DNA of 64,000 nt from Lycorma delicatula (GCF_047948215.1 NC_134455.1:309522147-309586146), one strand, 5' to 3'. Positions 22,779 to 36,174 are shown, counted from the stretch's first letter. Numbers and translations: made by a program. Notes: generated by a model not told the origin, from the letters alone.

Positions 22779-24135
22779 GAAAAAATTTGACCGCGGCAAG
22801 TTACAAGCGTTGTTCGTTAAAATGCTGCGAGGTGGAACGTTGACGATCCTTTTACCTGTGATATTTGTTGTTAACAATATTAAAATAAACTAAAACTAAC
22901 AAAAAAGTAGTTTTTTTTATTGAAAATTACACCGTACTTTTCATTTCTCTAGTAAATATGTTTTATGAAAGGTAAATTCCACTTTGATCCTATTAGTTTT
23001 ACACCGTAAAACTTCCTTTCCTTTAGAGAAAGATTTTTCGAAAATCCTTCAACAAACGGAATTTTTATAAAGAAATATATATTTTGGACATATTTCAAAA
23101 GTATTTTAAAAATGGTATTACCCGAACATAATTTAGAAACGCTAAGAAACCTAACATAAATGATTTATGATTGTTTTGTACGTTAAAACATATATATGTA
23201 TATATATATACAAACATACATATGGTGTAGGGATCATGTCATAAAAGACATATATACTCTTAAAATTTTGGAAATCCTGTTTTAGTTTTATGGCTTAGCC
23301 GAAAGATAGGAGTCAGGGGAATACTTCAGGTAGTTTGACACTTGTTGAATGAGAACATGGCAACCGATTGTATAGCCGCCTTGATTTATTGATAATAGAC
23401 TTTAACATCCGTCATAAACCTTAAAACTTTGGGTTGTCTACCTGCATCGGTTGCCTTTAGCTACTATTCTTACTATTACATTAAAAAGAAAAACAATCCT
23501 CACAGGCAAATGGAAACGCCGTATAAATCCCTCGATAATATAGGCCGAGATTTACACTCCATATATATGTCTATTCGCAACTTTTTTTAGTTCATTTTAA
23601 AAATAAAGTTGCTAATCAAATTTTTATGATTTACTATCGTAATGAAACGATGTATGTATGATTGATTGTAAGTTTAATCTGACTTACTAACTACTCCTTT
23701 TACTTATTATCAATCATTATGCCATTCGTTAAGCCTTTTATTGAACAGTATTTCTGTTTGAATTTATTTAAGTTAAACTTCCCGTTTTGCTTCAAGTTAA
23801 TAATAATAATAACAACCAATTCTGAATACAGTTTTTTAGTTAAAGGTTGAATCAGCTTTCAATCTCAGGAATAAAACCGATATCAAGTTATTTTAATTTG
23901 ATTTTAAATTCATACGATGAATGTAGAAATTGCATTAAATTATATTGTTAAAAAAAGGACTGTGGATATATATTGGATATATATTATTTAGTGGATATAT
24001 ATAGACTGTTCTATAGGCTTCATAATTCTCTGTAATAAAGTTAAAAAGCGTAAAAATATGAGTCAAAATATCCAAAACTACTCAATTTCTTTGAAATTTA
24101 TACATACTGTAGTAGTGCATCTGATGTTGTGCATG
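22779..24135. other. AT-rich noncoding
   Basis: A moderately complex patch at 23280-23480 is unrecognised in all frames. A short (TA)n tract lies near 23190. A TGGATATATAT doublet lies near 23970. Confidence 0.45.
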
Positions 24136-24171
24136 TAAAAATTTGATGAAGATTGGTTAGGTCTGTTACTA
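24136..24171 (+). repeat. Fragment related to the 22-kb MITE
   Basis: AAAAATTTGATGAAGATTGG followed by TTAGGTC matches the reconstructed interior and right end of the MITE at 22.12-22.78 kb, before the point where the LINE entered. Confidence 0.6.
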
Positions 24172-25171
24172 TTAAGTAATAGATAAACTTAGATTAAAAG
24201 TTTAATATATAAGCTAATAGTTTGTTTTTAAGTTTATAACCATAAATGAAATTATAACAAAATTATTGTATTTAAAATTTAAAGTTCCCATATTTTATTA
24301 AAAAAAGATAATTTTATAATGGCAATCAAAAAAATTAGCGGACATTATTCAAAAACATGAGGTAACACCAACGGTAATAATTATTCTTTTCTTTGTTTTA
24401 ACTACAATCTTTTATCTTTTATTTTACAATATAAAAGCGATAAAAAATAATATGAAATTACGGAACATGAAAAGTTATACTTATCTGGATAAAAATATTG
24501 CAATATTTAGTGAATTATTTAAAATTTTGATTTTGTTACCCGTAATGATTGGTGATAAAAATTCCAGAAAATTATTATTTTTTTCATACCAAACAACCGG
24601 AACAAAATTTAACGAGAGATTTTTGTACTTAACAAATATTTTCTATTGAATGCAATTCGTTAATGTAAACGAATTTACTTTATTTTTAAATCTGGTTAGG
24701 TTCGTCATAAAAAAATATGTATTATTTTCTTAAATATTTAAATAAAACATAAAATAATTGGTTTTTACCAGAATTAAATTTAATGATTTAAGTTAGTCTT
24801 TTTATTAATTATATTTCCTAGTGCTGAAAAAAAAAATTATTTATTACGCACATAAATAATTATGAGTAATGTTAATCACGATGATCACAAATTTTAATAC
24901 TGCGTGATTAAAATATTGTATCTGAGTGATTAAAGCCACGCATGTAACACATAAAACAAATTTTAAACAGTAACATAACTTTTTTATAATGTTAAATGTT
25001 TTATCCTTTTATGTGAGCTGAATTTTAGGGTTTCTGATTACAAAACAATTCACATTTTTTTATAAAAATATTTTTTATACAGCATATGAATGCGAAATTT
25101 GTTTTCATGTGACGCGAAAACAGATTATTTGTCTTCATAGTGGACGATAAAAGTACTTATCTCTTATATAA
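24172..25171. other. AT-rich noncoding
   Basis: Nothing recognised. A 65-codon open frame at 24452-24649 looks like chance. Confidence 0.45.
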
Positions 25172-25173
25172 AG

Positions 25174-25207
<34 letters not shown>

Positions 25208-25244
25208 TAGCCTGAGAGGGAGTGTGTGTGTGTGTGTGTGTGTG
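25172..25244. repeat. (GA)n then (GT)n microsatellites
   Basis: A (GA)n run at about 25172-25200 is followed, after a 20-bp spacer, by a (GT)n run at about 25221-25244. GAGAG is also the binding site of insect GAGA factor. Confidence 0.9.
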
Positions 25245-25440
25245 TAGGCGAGGTGAGCATGTTGTTGCGCGCTGTGGAGCAAGACAGGTTGAGGGCGAGA
25301 GGGAGTGAGCGATGGTCTTATGAGGGAAGCCGAACGAATACTGCTGCTAAGCCGCGTCTAGTGCCGACTGCTGCTCAAAGGGATTTACAGACGTGTATTG
25401 CAGAATTATTGAGTTAGGTGAATGATTTAATGTCCTGCCC
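25245..25440 (+). promoter_or_regulatory. CpG-rich island beside GA repeats, possible promoter or 5' UTR exon
   Basis: After the GA and GT runs the DNA becomes CpG-rich for about 180 bp (GTTGCGCGCTGTGGAG, GAGGGCGAGAGGGAGTGAGCG, CTAAGCCGCG). A plus-strand open frame continues from the GT run to a stop at 25417 but has no recognisable protein. A donor-like TTAG|GTGAATG lies at about 25420. GAGA repeats next to CpG-rich sequence are typical of insect promoters. Transcription and direction are not proven by sequence. Confidence 0.3.
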
Positions 25441-26239
25441 TTTACCTGGATATCATTAGGCAGTCGGCGTAAGCCTGTATGAGTGGGGTTTAAGGAAATA
25501 TCGCGTTCCATTCAGAAATATTTCAAGTGCGCCAGATCTAACGTGGATTAATCTGTAACAAACTGCAAAGGGCCTGTGTTGTACTGTACAGAACGATATC
25601 GTCTGTATAACATCTTATAAAGCATTGGCTCTCTCCTAGTCAGAACCGTTGGCTGCTGATTTTATGTATGCTATCCGCTTTACTTTGTTCAACACTCCGA
25701 TGAACCAACTTTGTGGATTTACTCGGTTCAGTTATGATTTAATTCCTATTAATTAAGATACAGAACCCAATAAACGCTCTTATTCATTCTGTTTTATCGA
25801 CTTAAACAAACCGTAAAATATACTTCTAAACGAAGTTCATTTCATCAACCCAGGTTACTAGAACTTTACGTTCATAATTACCTATTCATTAAACATATGA
25901 AAGTACATTACAAGAATTTAGTACTCATATATTCAATGATAAATATTACCGTATATATTCAAAAGCGTACGTCCGTATGGATTAAAATTAAGCTCAAAAC
26001 GAAATAATATATATATGATAGATAAAGTTTTAGACGAATAAAACTAAAAATAAAAATTGTGAAGAATCATAATACAATTATTATATATATATTAAGCTAT
26101 ACAAATAAAAAAAGAATTAAAATCTACCGAAACGATGTTACTCACAGTAACTTTAAGATTACTAAGTACTAATCCTTTTAACAGAATTTTCCCTTTAGTT
26201 ATTATAAACATTACGTCCTAAAACCGTAGCAGTTGTAAG
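25441..26239. other. Noncoding
   Basis: The first 250 bp keep balanced composition and may belong to the island above. The rest is AT-rich with nothing recognised. Confidence 0.4.
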
Positions 26240-26520
26240 GTATCCAGACATGACACAGATCATTATAAAAACAAAAAAAACATAAATGGCACAGACATAC
26301 AAAGAAAAGTGTCCCATGCTAAGCTTACTAAGAAATGGAGGAGTAAATTTTTCTCGATACATTCTTCACTGAGCCGACAAATATACCGTTTTATATCATT
26401 AAGCCAAGCCCACTGAAATGCAAATGTTAATATTCAAACTAAGTGATAAATTTACTTTGCCAACGTTAGGGACTAGCCGTACAATAAACTCCATTACTTT
26501 CAGGGAAAGCAACTGAGATA
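26240..26520. repeat. Degenerate interspersed repeat (pairs with 14.05-14.29 kb)
   Basis: Contains CTTCACTGAGCCGACAAATA, AAGCCCACTGAAATG and AATATTCAAACTAAG in the order seen at 14.1-14.2 kb. No protein is encoded. Confidence 0.45.
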
Positions 26521-27329
26521 TTTCTTGTTTTTACATCCGTCAGATTCATAAAAATGTATGTTACACAAACGTCTGAACCAACAAATTAACATACTCTCTT
26601 CTGTTATGTAACAATGCGTTATACTCATCGATTCTAATTCAATACGGGAATTAGTCGTTACGTAACTTTTATTAGTAATTGTGTTGAGATCAAAAAACAT
26701 TGAAAATTAATTTTCAGACTATTTGTTTCATATTTTATCTAAATAAAAGGAAAAATTTGCATTACCTTGTACATTCTTTTTATTACTTTATATTATTGTA
26801 TGAAAAATAATTATAATTAGAAATATATGTAAGAAGTTACGAACATAAAATAGTAAAAAAAGGTAATAAAAAAGTTTAAAAAATGGTTAACAAAAATAAA
26901 TCGAAAAACAGTTACTTACTGAATAAAGCAGTTGTACATAAAATAAAATGTAGTTCAAAAAATTTGTAAAGACGACAGCAAAATTATATATAAAAATATG
27001 ACAGGCATGCTTTAATATACGTTTCCAGGAATGTAACACAAGCTTACATATATGATTAAAAAAGCCTATAACACAACACGCACACACACCAATAGAGACA
27101 TGCAGATTAGGAAATAGTAATAACAAATTTATACTTTACAAATTTAAAAATTATAGATAACTCAAACTTCTGTAATCAATTTTTTTTTTTTTTTTTAAGA
27201 GGCATGACTGAAAGTTTGCTCTTTTTATTTTTAAATTTAATAACTTGGAATACTTTTAAGAAACTATTGTATTTTTACTGATGACGTCATGTATTCTGGA
27301 AAAGAACTTCCAAAAAAATGTTTTAATAT
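26521..27329. other. AT-rich noncoding
   Basis: Nothing is supported. A 79-codon hydrophobic open frame on the minus strand (26887-27126) partly derives from a CA repeat. Confidence 0.45.
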
Positions 27330-27349
27330 AGCACATGCACGCGTGCGCG

Positions 27350-27392
<43 letters not shown>
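27330..27392. repeat. Alternating purine-pyrimidine tract then (AT)20
   Basis: GCACATGCACGCGTGCGCGC (27331-27350) is followed directly by about 20 AT units to 27392. The first part is of a kind that can adopt Z-DNA; the second can extrude a cruciform. Confidence 0.9.
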
Positions 27393-27396
<4 letters not shown>

Positions 27397-27989
27397 GTAA
27401 AAATACCAATAAAGTTGAATGAACGATAACTACATTACAAACGAACTAATTTTAACAAAACCTTTTTATTTATTTATTATCTCTGTCGGAGTTAATGTCC
27501 GTCTGGATTTAAAATTTTAAAATACAATTATAAGTAAAAATGTTTTTTATCTGAACAAAAAAGTAAAGACTCCGATTTTAATTTAGTTTTATATCAAAAT
27601 TAAATCTGTTAATCGGTAAAAATTAAATTTTTCACAAAATGTACTTTTCGATATTTGTACCCAGGATATTGGTTTTTCTAAAAAAAAATTACAGTTTAAT
27701 TAACGTATAGGGAAACAGAAGCAGAGATCAGAGATTGATTTCGTAATCATGTTTTATTTTTAAAAAAAAAGAAAAAATGGAAAAATTTCTTAGTCTTTCA
27801 AAACTTGATTTTTTTAATATTTATATTAAATAGGAAGTTTAAAATGATTTCAGAAAACGAGTAAATTATAAAAAGATGGCCCTAAATTGTAATACAAGTT
27901 TTCTATACTTCAGCATTATTTACATACGGGATATATGATTGCTAATAAAATAAAATTTTATTAATATTTCATAAAATCAAAATATACCT
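27393..27989. other. AT-rich noncoding
   Basis: Nothing recognised. Confidence 0.4.
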
Positions 27990-28032
27990 TCACACACACA
28001 CACACACACATACACACACACACACACACACA
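27990..28032. repeat. (CA)n microsatellite
   Basis: About 21 CA units with one interruption (TA). Confidence 0.95.
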
Positions 28033-29273
28033 AAGGCACACACTTACTTTAATACAGTATTAAATAGATGACCTGAGAAATATTGTTATATGTGGTAGTT
28101 AAATATCTAAGTGCATTATAAAAACCATCAAGAATTATTAATGATAGCTTCAACGTAAAATTAGTCTGTAATTATTTAAATATACATATTATCATTATTA
28201 TTCAGGTCGATATGCATATTCAAGTAACGTAATTACATTATAATTATCGAATGCCTATAGTAAAAATTAATCTGCGCCTTACAAGACGATGAAATGCAGA
28301 AAAAGTACATGCTTATTAAGCACATAAGTTATCAGTTTAAAAATATTCATAACTTTATACTATGATAATAATAATAGCAGAAAATAGATTTAAATTAATA
28401 AATAAAAACAAAAATTAATACATGAAGAATAAATAATGAGTTATAAAACAATTTATCAGAATATTCTAATTTCAATAATCATTACTGATTAATCAATCAT
28501 CTTTTTATTAAGAGCAATTAATTTCTTTATATTCTCACAATTACAAATTATTATTAATAGGGTAAATATTATTTAAAAAGTCTGCCAACGGGACATGATC
28601 TAATTCCTAATTCCATTCAATCATCAAAAACCAGAATATAATATTAATAAATACTTAATTTTGCAGCAGTTTTAACGTAGATAAATAACCATAATTAGAT
28701 TTTACGTATTGGTCTTACGTTTTGGAGTCTTCTTTGTGGGGGGGGGGGTCCTTTCTGAGGTAACTGTAGCGAGGTTGCCTTTCCGCCGCATCGCATTCTT
28801 GAACCATTTTTTTATCAATCATACAAGGAGTTTAATTACATTTATTTACAGATGACATTAAAGTTAAAGCTGGTTACTTAACAATTAAAGGGTCTAGTAA
28901 GACTTTCTCAGACGAACGTTACTATTGTTGTTCTCTCAATTTCTAACAAAATATCTCAACTTTTTCTTACGCTATTATTTGATTACATGTTATTTAATTT
29001 TATTTTTTTAGTTATTAAGAATTTATTTTTTCGCTATTTTGGGATCTTAGACTTAATTTACAAAATTAATATTTATATATTTTAGTAAACCTTACATTAG
29101 TGCTTTTCAACCAATTTTATAACGACATTATTGCGTAATGATTATTATAAAATTTTAATTTTTAAAGCCATTTTGAAGAGAATCCTAGGGCCGATTCGTG
29201 TATTTTTGTAATCCTCTAACGATGCTTAATTCGAATCCGCAATCAAAATCTATATCTGAGACAAAAAACTATA
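28033..29273. other. AT-rich noncoding
   Basis: An 11-base G run lies at 28738-28748, with a short GC-richer patch to about 28800. Otherwise nothing is recognised. Confidence 0.45.
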
Positions 29274-29299
29274 AACACACACACACACACACACACACA
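29274..29299. repeat. (CA)n microsatellite
   Basis: About 13 CA units. Confidence 0.95.
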
Positions 29300-31779
29300 G
29301 ACATATATATTGAATTCAATAACGAACTGTTCGTTCGTTGAACTTAAACTATGAATAACTGTAAACTTCAAGACATGAGGTGGTGACATGAGTTCCTAAT
29401 GAAAAAAATAAAATCGCTGACCTTCAAATCGGAATGGTTTGCATCTTTGGCTTAGTTTTGAATACGGACTAGGCTTATTGATTTTATATTCTAAATTTCC
29501 ATATTATATTACCACACACCTCATGTGTGAGATAATAAATTTATGAGGTGGCTTAATTATTAACAAAAAAAAAAACCCAGACTGGCTTAAAAGTTATACA
29601 TTGTGAAGTCTACTATATTCATATCGAGTAGATTGCCTTCAGGAAAGGTATTTAGCTAAAGAAATGAGCTGTACCTCATCGGATCCAAGAAAGTTAACTT
29701 GAGCTAAGAAAGTTAATGAAGAAAAATTCAGTAACTGTACAAAATATAAATAAATTTGTTGCCATACACCTAGATGGTAAAAGAAAGTTGAAACAATTCT
29801 CATCTGAAATGCCAAAATTTTCACAAAAAGTAGTATTATTAGACTTCAAAGGGATATCGTAAACACAATTGGCCAATTTAATAGGGAAATAACCATTGAA
29901 AATATGGTTACATTTTAAAAATCAAATCACTACTAAAAGTGATAATTTTATAACTTTTCAAACCGATCTAGTTGTATCACTTAAACCTTTTTATTCCGGT
30001 AAGCGAGACAATTTTTTTAAAACAATATAAAATAAAACGCTTAAATTGAGGTAGGACATTATCACATTAAAACGGGAAATATTCTAGTGCCAGCCCTATA
30101 AACTATTTGCATATTTTCACGGAGGTCGTTTTTTATTTTTTCGGCAATATTTACGTGATAATCATTTTCACAAAATAAATACAAAAAAAATTGATAATTA
30201 GGTATAGTTGGAGTTAATTTTTACAAAAAAAAGATTGTTTTTAAGAACAGTTTAATCGTATAAATATGAGACACTAATCAAACTCTTTTTTTTTTTGAGG
30301 TGGAAAACTAAATTTTTGCAACTGAAAATAGAAAATTCATACGGTCTTATCTTTAATTTGTAATTTATAATTTATTTAATTAGATTTAAATAAGCCATTA
30401 ACTGTATTATGAACTAAAAATAAACTTCTTTATGATTACATTTCTAAATGTAATTATATGCAAAAAAAGAACTGGATATTTACAATATATTTCCTGAACT
30501 ATCTTTTTTAATTGTCAATTATTTAAAAGCATCTACATGCTCAAAGTCCTACAACTTTATCGTGTTTGCTTGAACTTACACACAATTATTGTTTATAATA
30601 ATTCAACGGTATATTAAAACGATTGTGTTTCAGAATAAATTCCGAGAAAAAAAACGAATTTTTAAAGAGAAAATCGTCGATATTTAGTAGATTACATTAA
30701 CAGTAACATGGCTGTTTATTAGCTTGTAAGATGAAAGATTAGACCGATTTCAAATCGATATACCGAAATATTGTGAGAAAACGGAAAGAAAAATAAAAAG
30801 AATGAAAGGGAAAATGAGAGAGAAGTAGTTAGTAAAGACGGATATGATTGATTATTTTGTTAATAGTGAAACGACCACGGCTAGTAAGCCGTCACTTACC
30901 TCTTCACACCCACTATCTTATCTCACACCTCTGCTAATATTAATAGAAGGCTACATACAGATTATATATTTTTAGTGTAATTATACAGAAGTAATATTTC
31001 TTTTTATATTAATATAACAATGAAATTATAAATATTATAACAAAGACAATAATTTAGTAGATATAGTACTGGGGAAATACTAGTAATATCTATAATGAGG
31101 TACACGCCGGCAATCCAATTAAACACAATCTAGCGAAATCAATATAAATATAAGCAGTTTTGTTAAAGTCTTAATTGAATGGCTTCAAAATTCAATAATC
31201 ACATAGAATAAAATTTATTTGTGAATATTAACTAACGGTTACTCTTATTTAGTTCACGTTTAGTTCCAGTGTAATTATCAATATAATTTACATTCAAAAA
31301 CATGTATCATTATACACAGGTAAATAATTCTCGAAGTCTAAAAATATTCTGTAAACATTTTACAAGAAAATCAAATGGATTTTTTCGACTATAGTAATTT
31401 TTATCAGGAACGTTTTACAGAGTTTTAGAAGTTTTATAAAGCACGTACTAAAAAATATGATAAACAAATTTTGCTATCGCAAGCAAAAAAAGGAAAAACT
31501 TTATAAGTTTAAATAAATAAATAAATCTATATTTCAATTTATTAAAAAATTATATTTATTTAAAATTAATATTGTACAGTATAGCAATTCATTTAATATC
31601 GACTTTCCACTACTGCATAATGCAACAATCAATTTACAATGAAGAATAGACTTCATACAGTGTTGCAAAAATTAGCCGTTAATAAAATTATAATTAAGAG
31701 TATGTGAGTTTTAAATTTATTGAATTAGATTAAAGTTAATAATTTAATACGTAGTTGGAATCTCTTAAAACTAAAGCGG
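29300..31779. other. AT-rich noncoding
   Basis: No gene is recognised. On the minus strand a GTAAGT donor-like site lies at about 30895-30901, but all three frames before it are closed within 35 bp. Confidence 0.5.
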
Positions 31780-32430
31780 GATTGAACAACTCTTCTGGAT
31801 CGACACTAGACTTGTTCTGCATTACCCTATATACTTGGGGACTTGGGTGCCGCACCACAGCGGCCGTCACTGTTCACTTAGGCGGGAAGAGGTGAATCTT
31901 TTGTTTCGCATTGCGGCCAGCTAAGCCTCTCTTAGCTTCAACAGCAGAAGCATCGTTCCGCCGTCTATGATCGAGGAAGTCTGAATTGTTACAGTTTAAA
32001 AGTCACCTGAAACTGTCAGATCTCGACTAAATTACCGAAACAACAAAGCATGTTTTATCTTCTTTGACAATGCATAATAAGTGTTGTCCGCCCGAGAGTG
32101 CCGGAAGTAGTAGTGGGGGGGCGGTTATAAAAATCATTGCGTCCATCCGGTGCGTTCCACGCCGCGGCTTTGCTACGCGACAGAGCGTAACGCACAAAAT
32201 GAAGTGGGGAAAATATCAACCCGAGTTAAAACATGAAATGGCTTCTTCAATTTGTTTACGAAGCAGGAATGAGTGTTCATATCATAGTGGGCCCTTCATT
32301 TACTGCCAATAACAACCTTAGCGAGCATAACTCTTTGTTATGAAGCAACGACATTCCTTCCTCTTGTCCTAACTGCAATGTTGGGGGAATGACTGAACAA
32401 GACGACAAGCGCGAAATACTTAACAATTGC
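31780..32430. other. GC- and CpG-richer island, unclassified
   Basis: About 650 bp stands out in composition, with CpG-bearing stretches near 31850-31925, 32090-32110 (a run of seven G) and 32150-32195. An 82-codon plus-strand frame at 32064-32312 has no recognisable family. It could be a promoter with an untranslated first exon, or a diverged transposon UTR. Confidence 0.35.
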
Positions 32431-33687
32431 ACAAATTATTAAAAACTACATCCATTTACTTCGCTTCTCACGAAATGTGTCTTAATAATATTTATATAAA
32501 ACGTTCTGAATGCTATTTTTCACTAACCGGTAATCATTAAATACATATTCACAAAGAATTATAATAATTATAGATTATACAATCGACTTATTCCATACAA
32601 TACCTTAAAATACAATATACACGTTAAAAAGAAAATAAATTGTCACGCATAATTTACTAAGCAAATGATTTTAAACCTAAAGCACATCTGTTTTTTTCAT
32701 TACAAGCGTGGAATTAATTATGGAAAATCATAATAATTAATTTTATACATAGTCATATCCGTATAATAATTTCATTTTAGAAATTATAGACAAATATAAT
32801 TTTTGTAGTATCCTTTGGCAGGCATTACATCGCATCTAAAAGGAGTTTCAATAAAATACTACGTTGGAAATGGTTGACTGGTAGTACTAAATCATTTCTA
32901 ATAGGAAATCAAGCACGGTAATCTTTTACGCCAGCTTAACCAATTCTTATAACTAATATCTAATGATTATTCTGTTTTATAACGCTATACGGTTCTCAAT
33001 TGATTTATTTTACGATATGAACATTTAATCTACGCGTACATCATTCCAAAAATTATGAGTTTTATTTTACTATATGGTTTATTTAATACATTTATTTTGT
33101 ACAAAGAAATCAATGCTTTGATCTTTGTTGCAAAGATGCAAAGCCGAATAGTTCCTAATTTTATTCATCAACGTTCAAAGCGAGAATCAAAAGAATCCGG
33201 TCTATTAACTCTAATAAGTTAACTAGCTTTAATACATAGGCTACAATATGGCACAATCTGTCACTATTGTTTTATAGAGTAGATAGCATATTACAATAAG
33301 AAAATACCACTAAAAGGTAAGATTTTACGCCTTTTAAAATTTTCAGAAAAAGACCTATATTGTTTTAATTTGATTTTCCAATTTATTTATCTATTTATTT
33401 GATTTTCTACAGACCGATATTTTGATACGAAATGCGGCAATACTATGAAAAAATAGAATGTTTACACTAAAGTACGAGCTGTTTATTTAACTTATAATTT
33501 AGTTTGAAGCTCAATTTCCCGGTAAATCCTGCTTCCAGTTTTAGAAATATTTGATGAAAGCTTATTTTTTGAACTTACGAAATTTTTTAATCGCATTTTA
33601 TTTGACTGAATATATACAAAAAACATATTATTTTTATAAACAAGTAATTCTATAATAGAGAAAAAATAATAATTACACGTGCTTTCG
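32431..33687. other. AT-rich noncoding
   Basis: Nothing recognised. Confidence 0.45.
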
Positions 33688-33766
33688 TCAATCTCCGTGG
33701 CGGAGTGACAGCGTCTCGCTCTTATTTCTTCAGATTCCGGTCAGGCATGGCATTTTTCGTACGTTA
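33688..33766 (+). mobile_element. SINE family A, eroded head
   Basis: TCTCCGTGGCGGAGTGACAG and CGTCTCGCTC match the family-A head, then GATTCCGGTCAGGCATGGCA matches its end. The B box core has been deleted, so pol III transcription would be lost. Confidence 0.65.
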
Positions 33767-34564
33767 AAAAAAACCGTATATTTTTTTGTTTGGAAGTTTT
33801 AACTTTATTATACTGAAACAAATAATTTTTGAATGGAAAAAATAAGAAAATAAGAATAATAATGTAGCTGATTATTTTTAACATCTAGTTTCTGAGTAAA
33901 CGTCACGTGTTACATAGGTAGTTTTCAAAATGAATTTGAACCCGAATTTTTTTTTTTATTATTATTATGACCTTGGACCCTTTTTTCATGTATTTATTCA
34001 GAAATGTTGTTATACCTTCGCAACCAGTCTTCAGGTTTTCAAAATTCAGAAGGGTATTTGATAGTAGGTATAAAAAAAAATCACGATGGAACCAAACCAG
34101 AACAAAGATTAACTGACATCTCAGAAATGGGCCTTATTTAACGCTGCGTAGTATACGAATGTACTGTTTACAAAGCTAAATCTGTTGCTAGAAATTAATG
34201 TGAAAGCAGTGCTTATCTAAATAGAATAGTGAATTATCAACTTTCAGACGGTTTTAATTTGTTTAAATACATTTTTTCATGTTGTAGAAACTGTAGGCAT
34301 TTAAGGTTGTCTAATGATTAAGTTCTCAACTGGTTTTACATCGATAAGAAAATTTTGTCCTTCGATGAAAATTTTTAAAAATAGTCGTGGGGCTCTGAAC
34401 AATAATTATCCTATATATTGAAGCAAAACAAAATTTGTTTTTGATAAATTTAATTTTATTAAACAGTAAAAAATGAATTTGATTTCTTTTTTCTATTTTA
34501 CTACAACAAATGTTTTGAATTCGTTGGTATAAGACAAAAGTGGCCTAGTATATATATACACTTA
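33767..34564. other. AT-rich noncoding
   Basis: TTTTCAAAATTCAGAAGGGT at about 34036 resembles TTTTCAAAATTCAATCGGGG at about 36377, suggesting a shared old repeat. Nothing else is recognised. Confidence 0.4.
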
Positions 34565-34718
34565 TACAACCTATGACAATCCCGGTAACGTAAAGATTCC
34601 AACGTGGTATCATACGTCTAAATCGGTTCAGTCGTTGAGCTGCTTCGGTGGAACAAATATACATACATACATATATGCATATCCTAAATACATTACACTC
34701 CTTTTTGGGCAGTTATGT
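34565..34718 (+). repeat. Interspersed repeat (pairs with 59.93-60.08 kb, opposite strand)
   Basis: Blocks CCTATGACAATCCCGGTAACG, AAGATTCCAAC, AAATCGGTTCAGTCGTTGAG and CTGCTTCGGTGGAACAAATA, then a (CATA) tract and ACATTACACTCCTTTTTGGG, match the reverse complement of 59930-60075. The class is unknown; the conserved core next to a CATA repeat is typical of insect short retroposon ends. Confidence 0.75.
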
Positions 34719-36174
34719 AAAAAGAAATGTTTGTGTAAACCGTAAAAATAGAAATTTATACCTGAATAAGTATTTATTCAAGTATAAAAAGACCATTAAA
34801 CTGAAATAAATAAATAATGGTTATTATGCATACCCTTATTTAGATAGATGTTTAGAATATTAAAAGGTTAATATGATTTTTAATTGAATCTAACATTTTA
34901 TAATTAAAATTTCATTCATCAATTTTGTAACGTTCTTCAATCATTTTAATTCATGTTTAGAATGTTTGCAAGCAAACGTGACACAAGAAAGTCTTTCACC
35001 CGAATCAGACAGTTGACATGGAGCATGCTTCTTTTTCCAACGGTTTAACCAACCTAAGCTAGCTGTAAATATTGTACCCGTATTAAGTACTTTTAGATCG
35101 TATTAAATGCTTTTACTTGTTAAGGTTTTTTGGATATATAGTTAAAAAAGAACTTGAGCTGTTAAAACTCCATTCAAATAAAACATGTTGACTTGATACT
35201 TTTCATTTTATCGTTCCTCAGTTTTGTATTACTATCTTACAAATACCAATTTAATTGAAAATTTTCCAATAACTTTATCCTTTTATTTTTAGTCACTGGC
35301 ATTGTTCTTAACTTAGGAATAATATTTTTTTAATAAAGTATATTTTATCTATTCTTCTTAGATTACCAATTTCAGTTTTAATTACCAAAACCTCTTTATT
35401 ATAGTTAATTATTTAAGACGATTTAAATGAATTTATCTCGAAAATCAATTGGTTATAAGATTTATTCATTACATTAAATTTTTTAGTGAGGTTAAAATGC
35501 TAAAAAGTGAGTTCGTTAACAGCTTTAAAAAAACAAAAATATTGAACCTCTCAAAGCAAAGTTACGAGAAACAATTGAGGTGCGCAGTGGTTTTCTGATT
35601 GATATGTTTTCATTATATTGTTGTACATCAGCATACACTATTACCGAAATTCATTTGATGTTACACACATCAAGCGAGACTATTTCTCTTCACTACGGGG
35701 GCTAGTTGTGTAATGAACGTCATTAATCTTTGGGAAAAAACTTTGATGAGTGTCTTGTATCTATCTCATACGTGTTATATGCGTCACAGCCATGAAAACG
35801 TCTAGGGCATATATTATACACACAATTTGTTGTATAGTTTTCTTTTGGAAATGATATCTGTTATATAAAGAGGAAGAACGTTTTTGTTTGTTCGAGATAA
35901 ACAAACATCTACTCATCAATCGCAACCAAACTTTTACCCATATTTCTTGCTTAACTGAGAAGGCTTTTAGATATATTTCATCTCCAACAATTAAAAAAAA
36001 ATGTGGTAATGAAGGTCTGCCGGTTGAAACATTAATGAATTGAATTAATGAACTGTGAGTCTCTATCATTGTGTGAGCTGGGTTTGAACTGAATGATTCA
36101 AATCAATCGATTGAACAATATTACAAAAATAATTGAATTAAATTTATTAAATAAAGTAATATTAAATAAAATTT
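34719..36174. other. AT-rich noncoding; possible faint transposase trace
   Basis: A minus-strand frame of 102 codons (35761-36069) includes SLPHFFLIVGDEIYLKAF, which resembles the GDEAF region of Harbinger/PIF transposases. No second motif confirms it, so it is not called. Confidence 0.35.

Noticed and set aside
25226..25417. 63-codon protein starting with a Cys-Val repeat
   Set aside because: The first codons translate a GT microsatellite and the rest matches no family; a promoter or UTR is more likely.
27990..28032. CRISPR-like or other regular spaced array
   Set aside because: It is a plain CA microsatellite; no repeat-spacer structure is seen anywhere in the window.
30880..30940. Minus-strand exon ending at the GTAAGT near 30.9 kb
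   Set aside because: All three frames contain stops within 35 bp of the donor and no acceptor pairs with an open frame.
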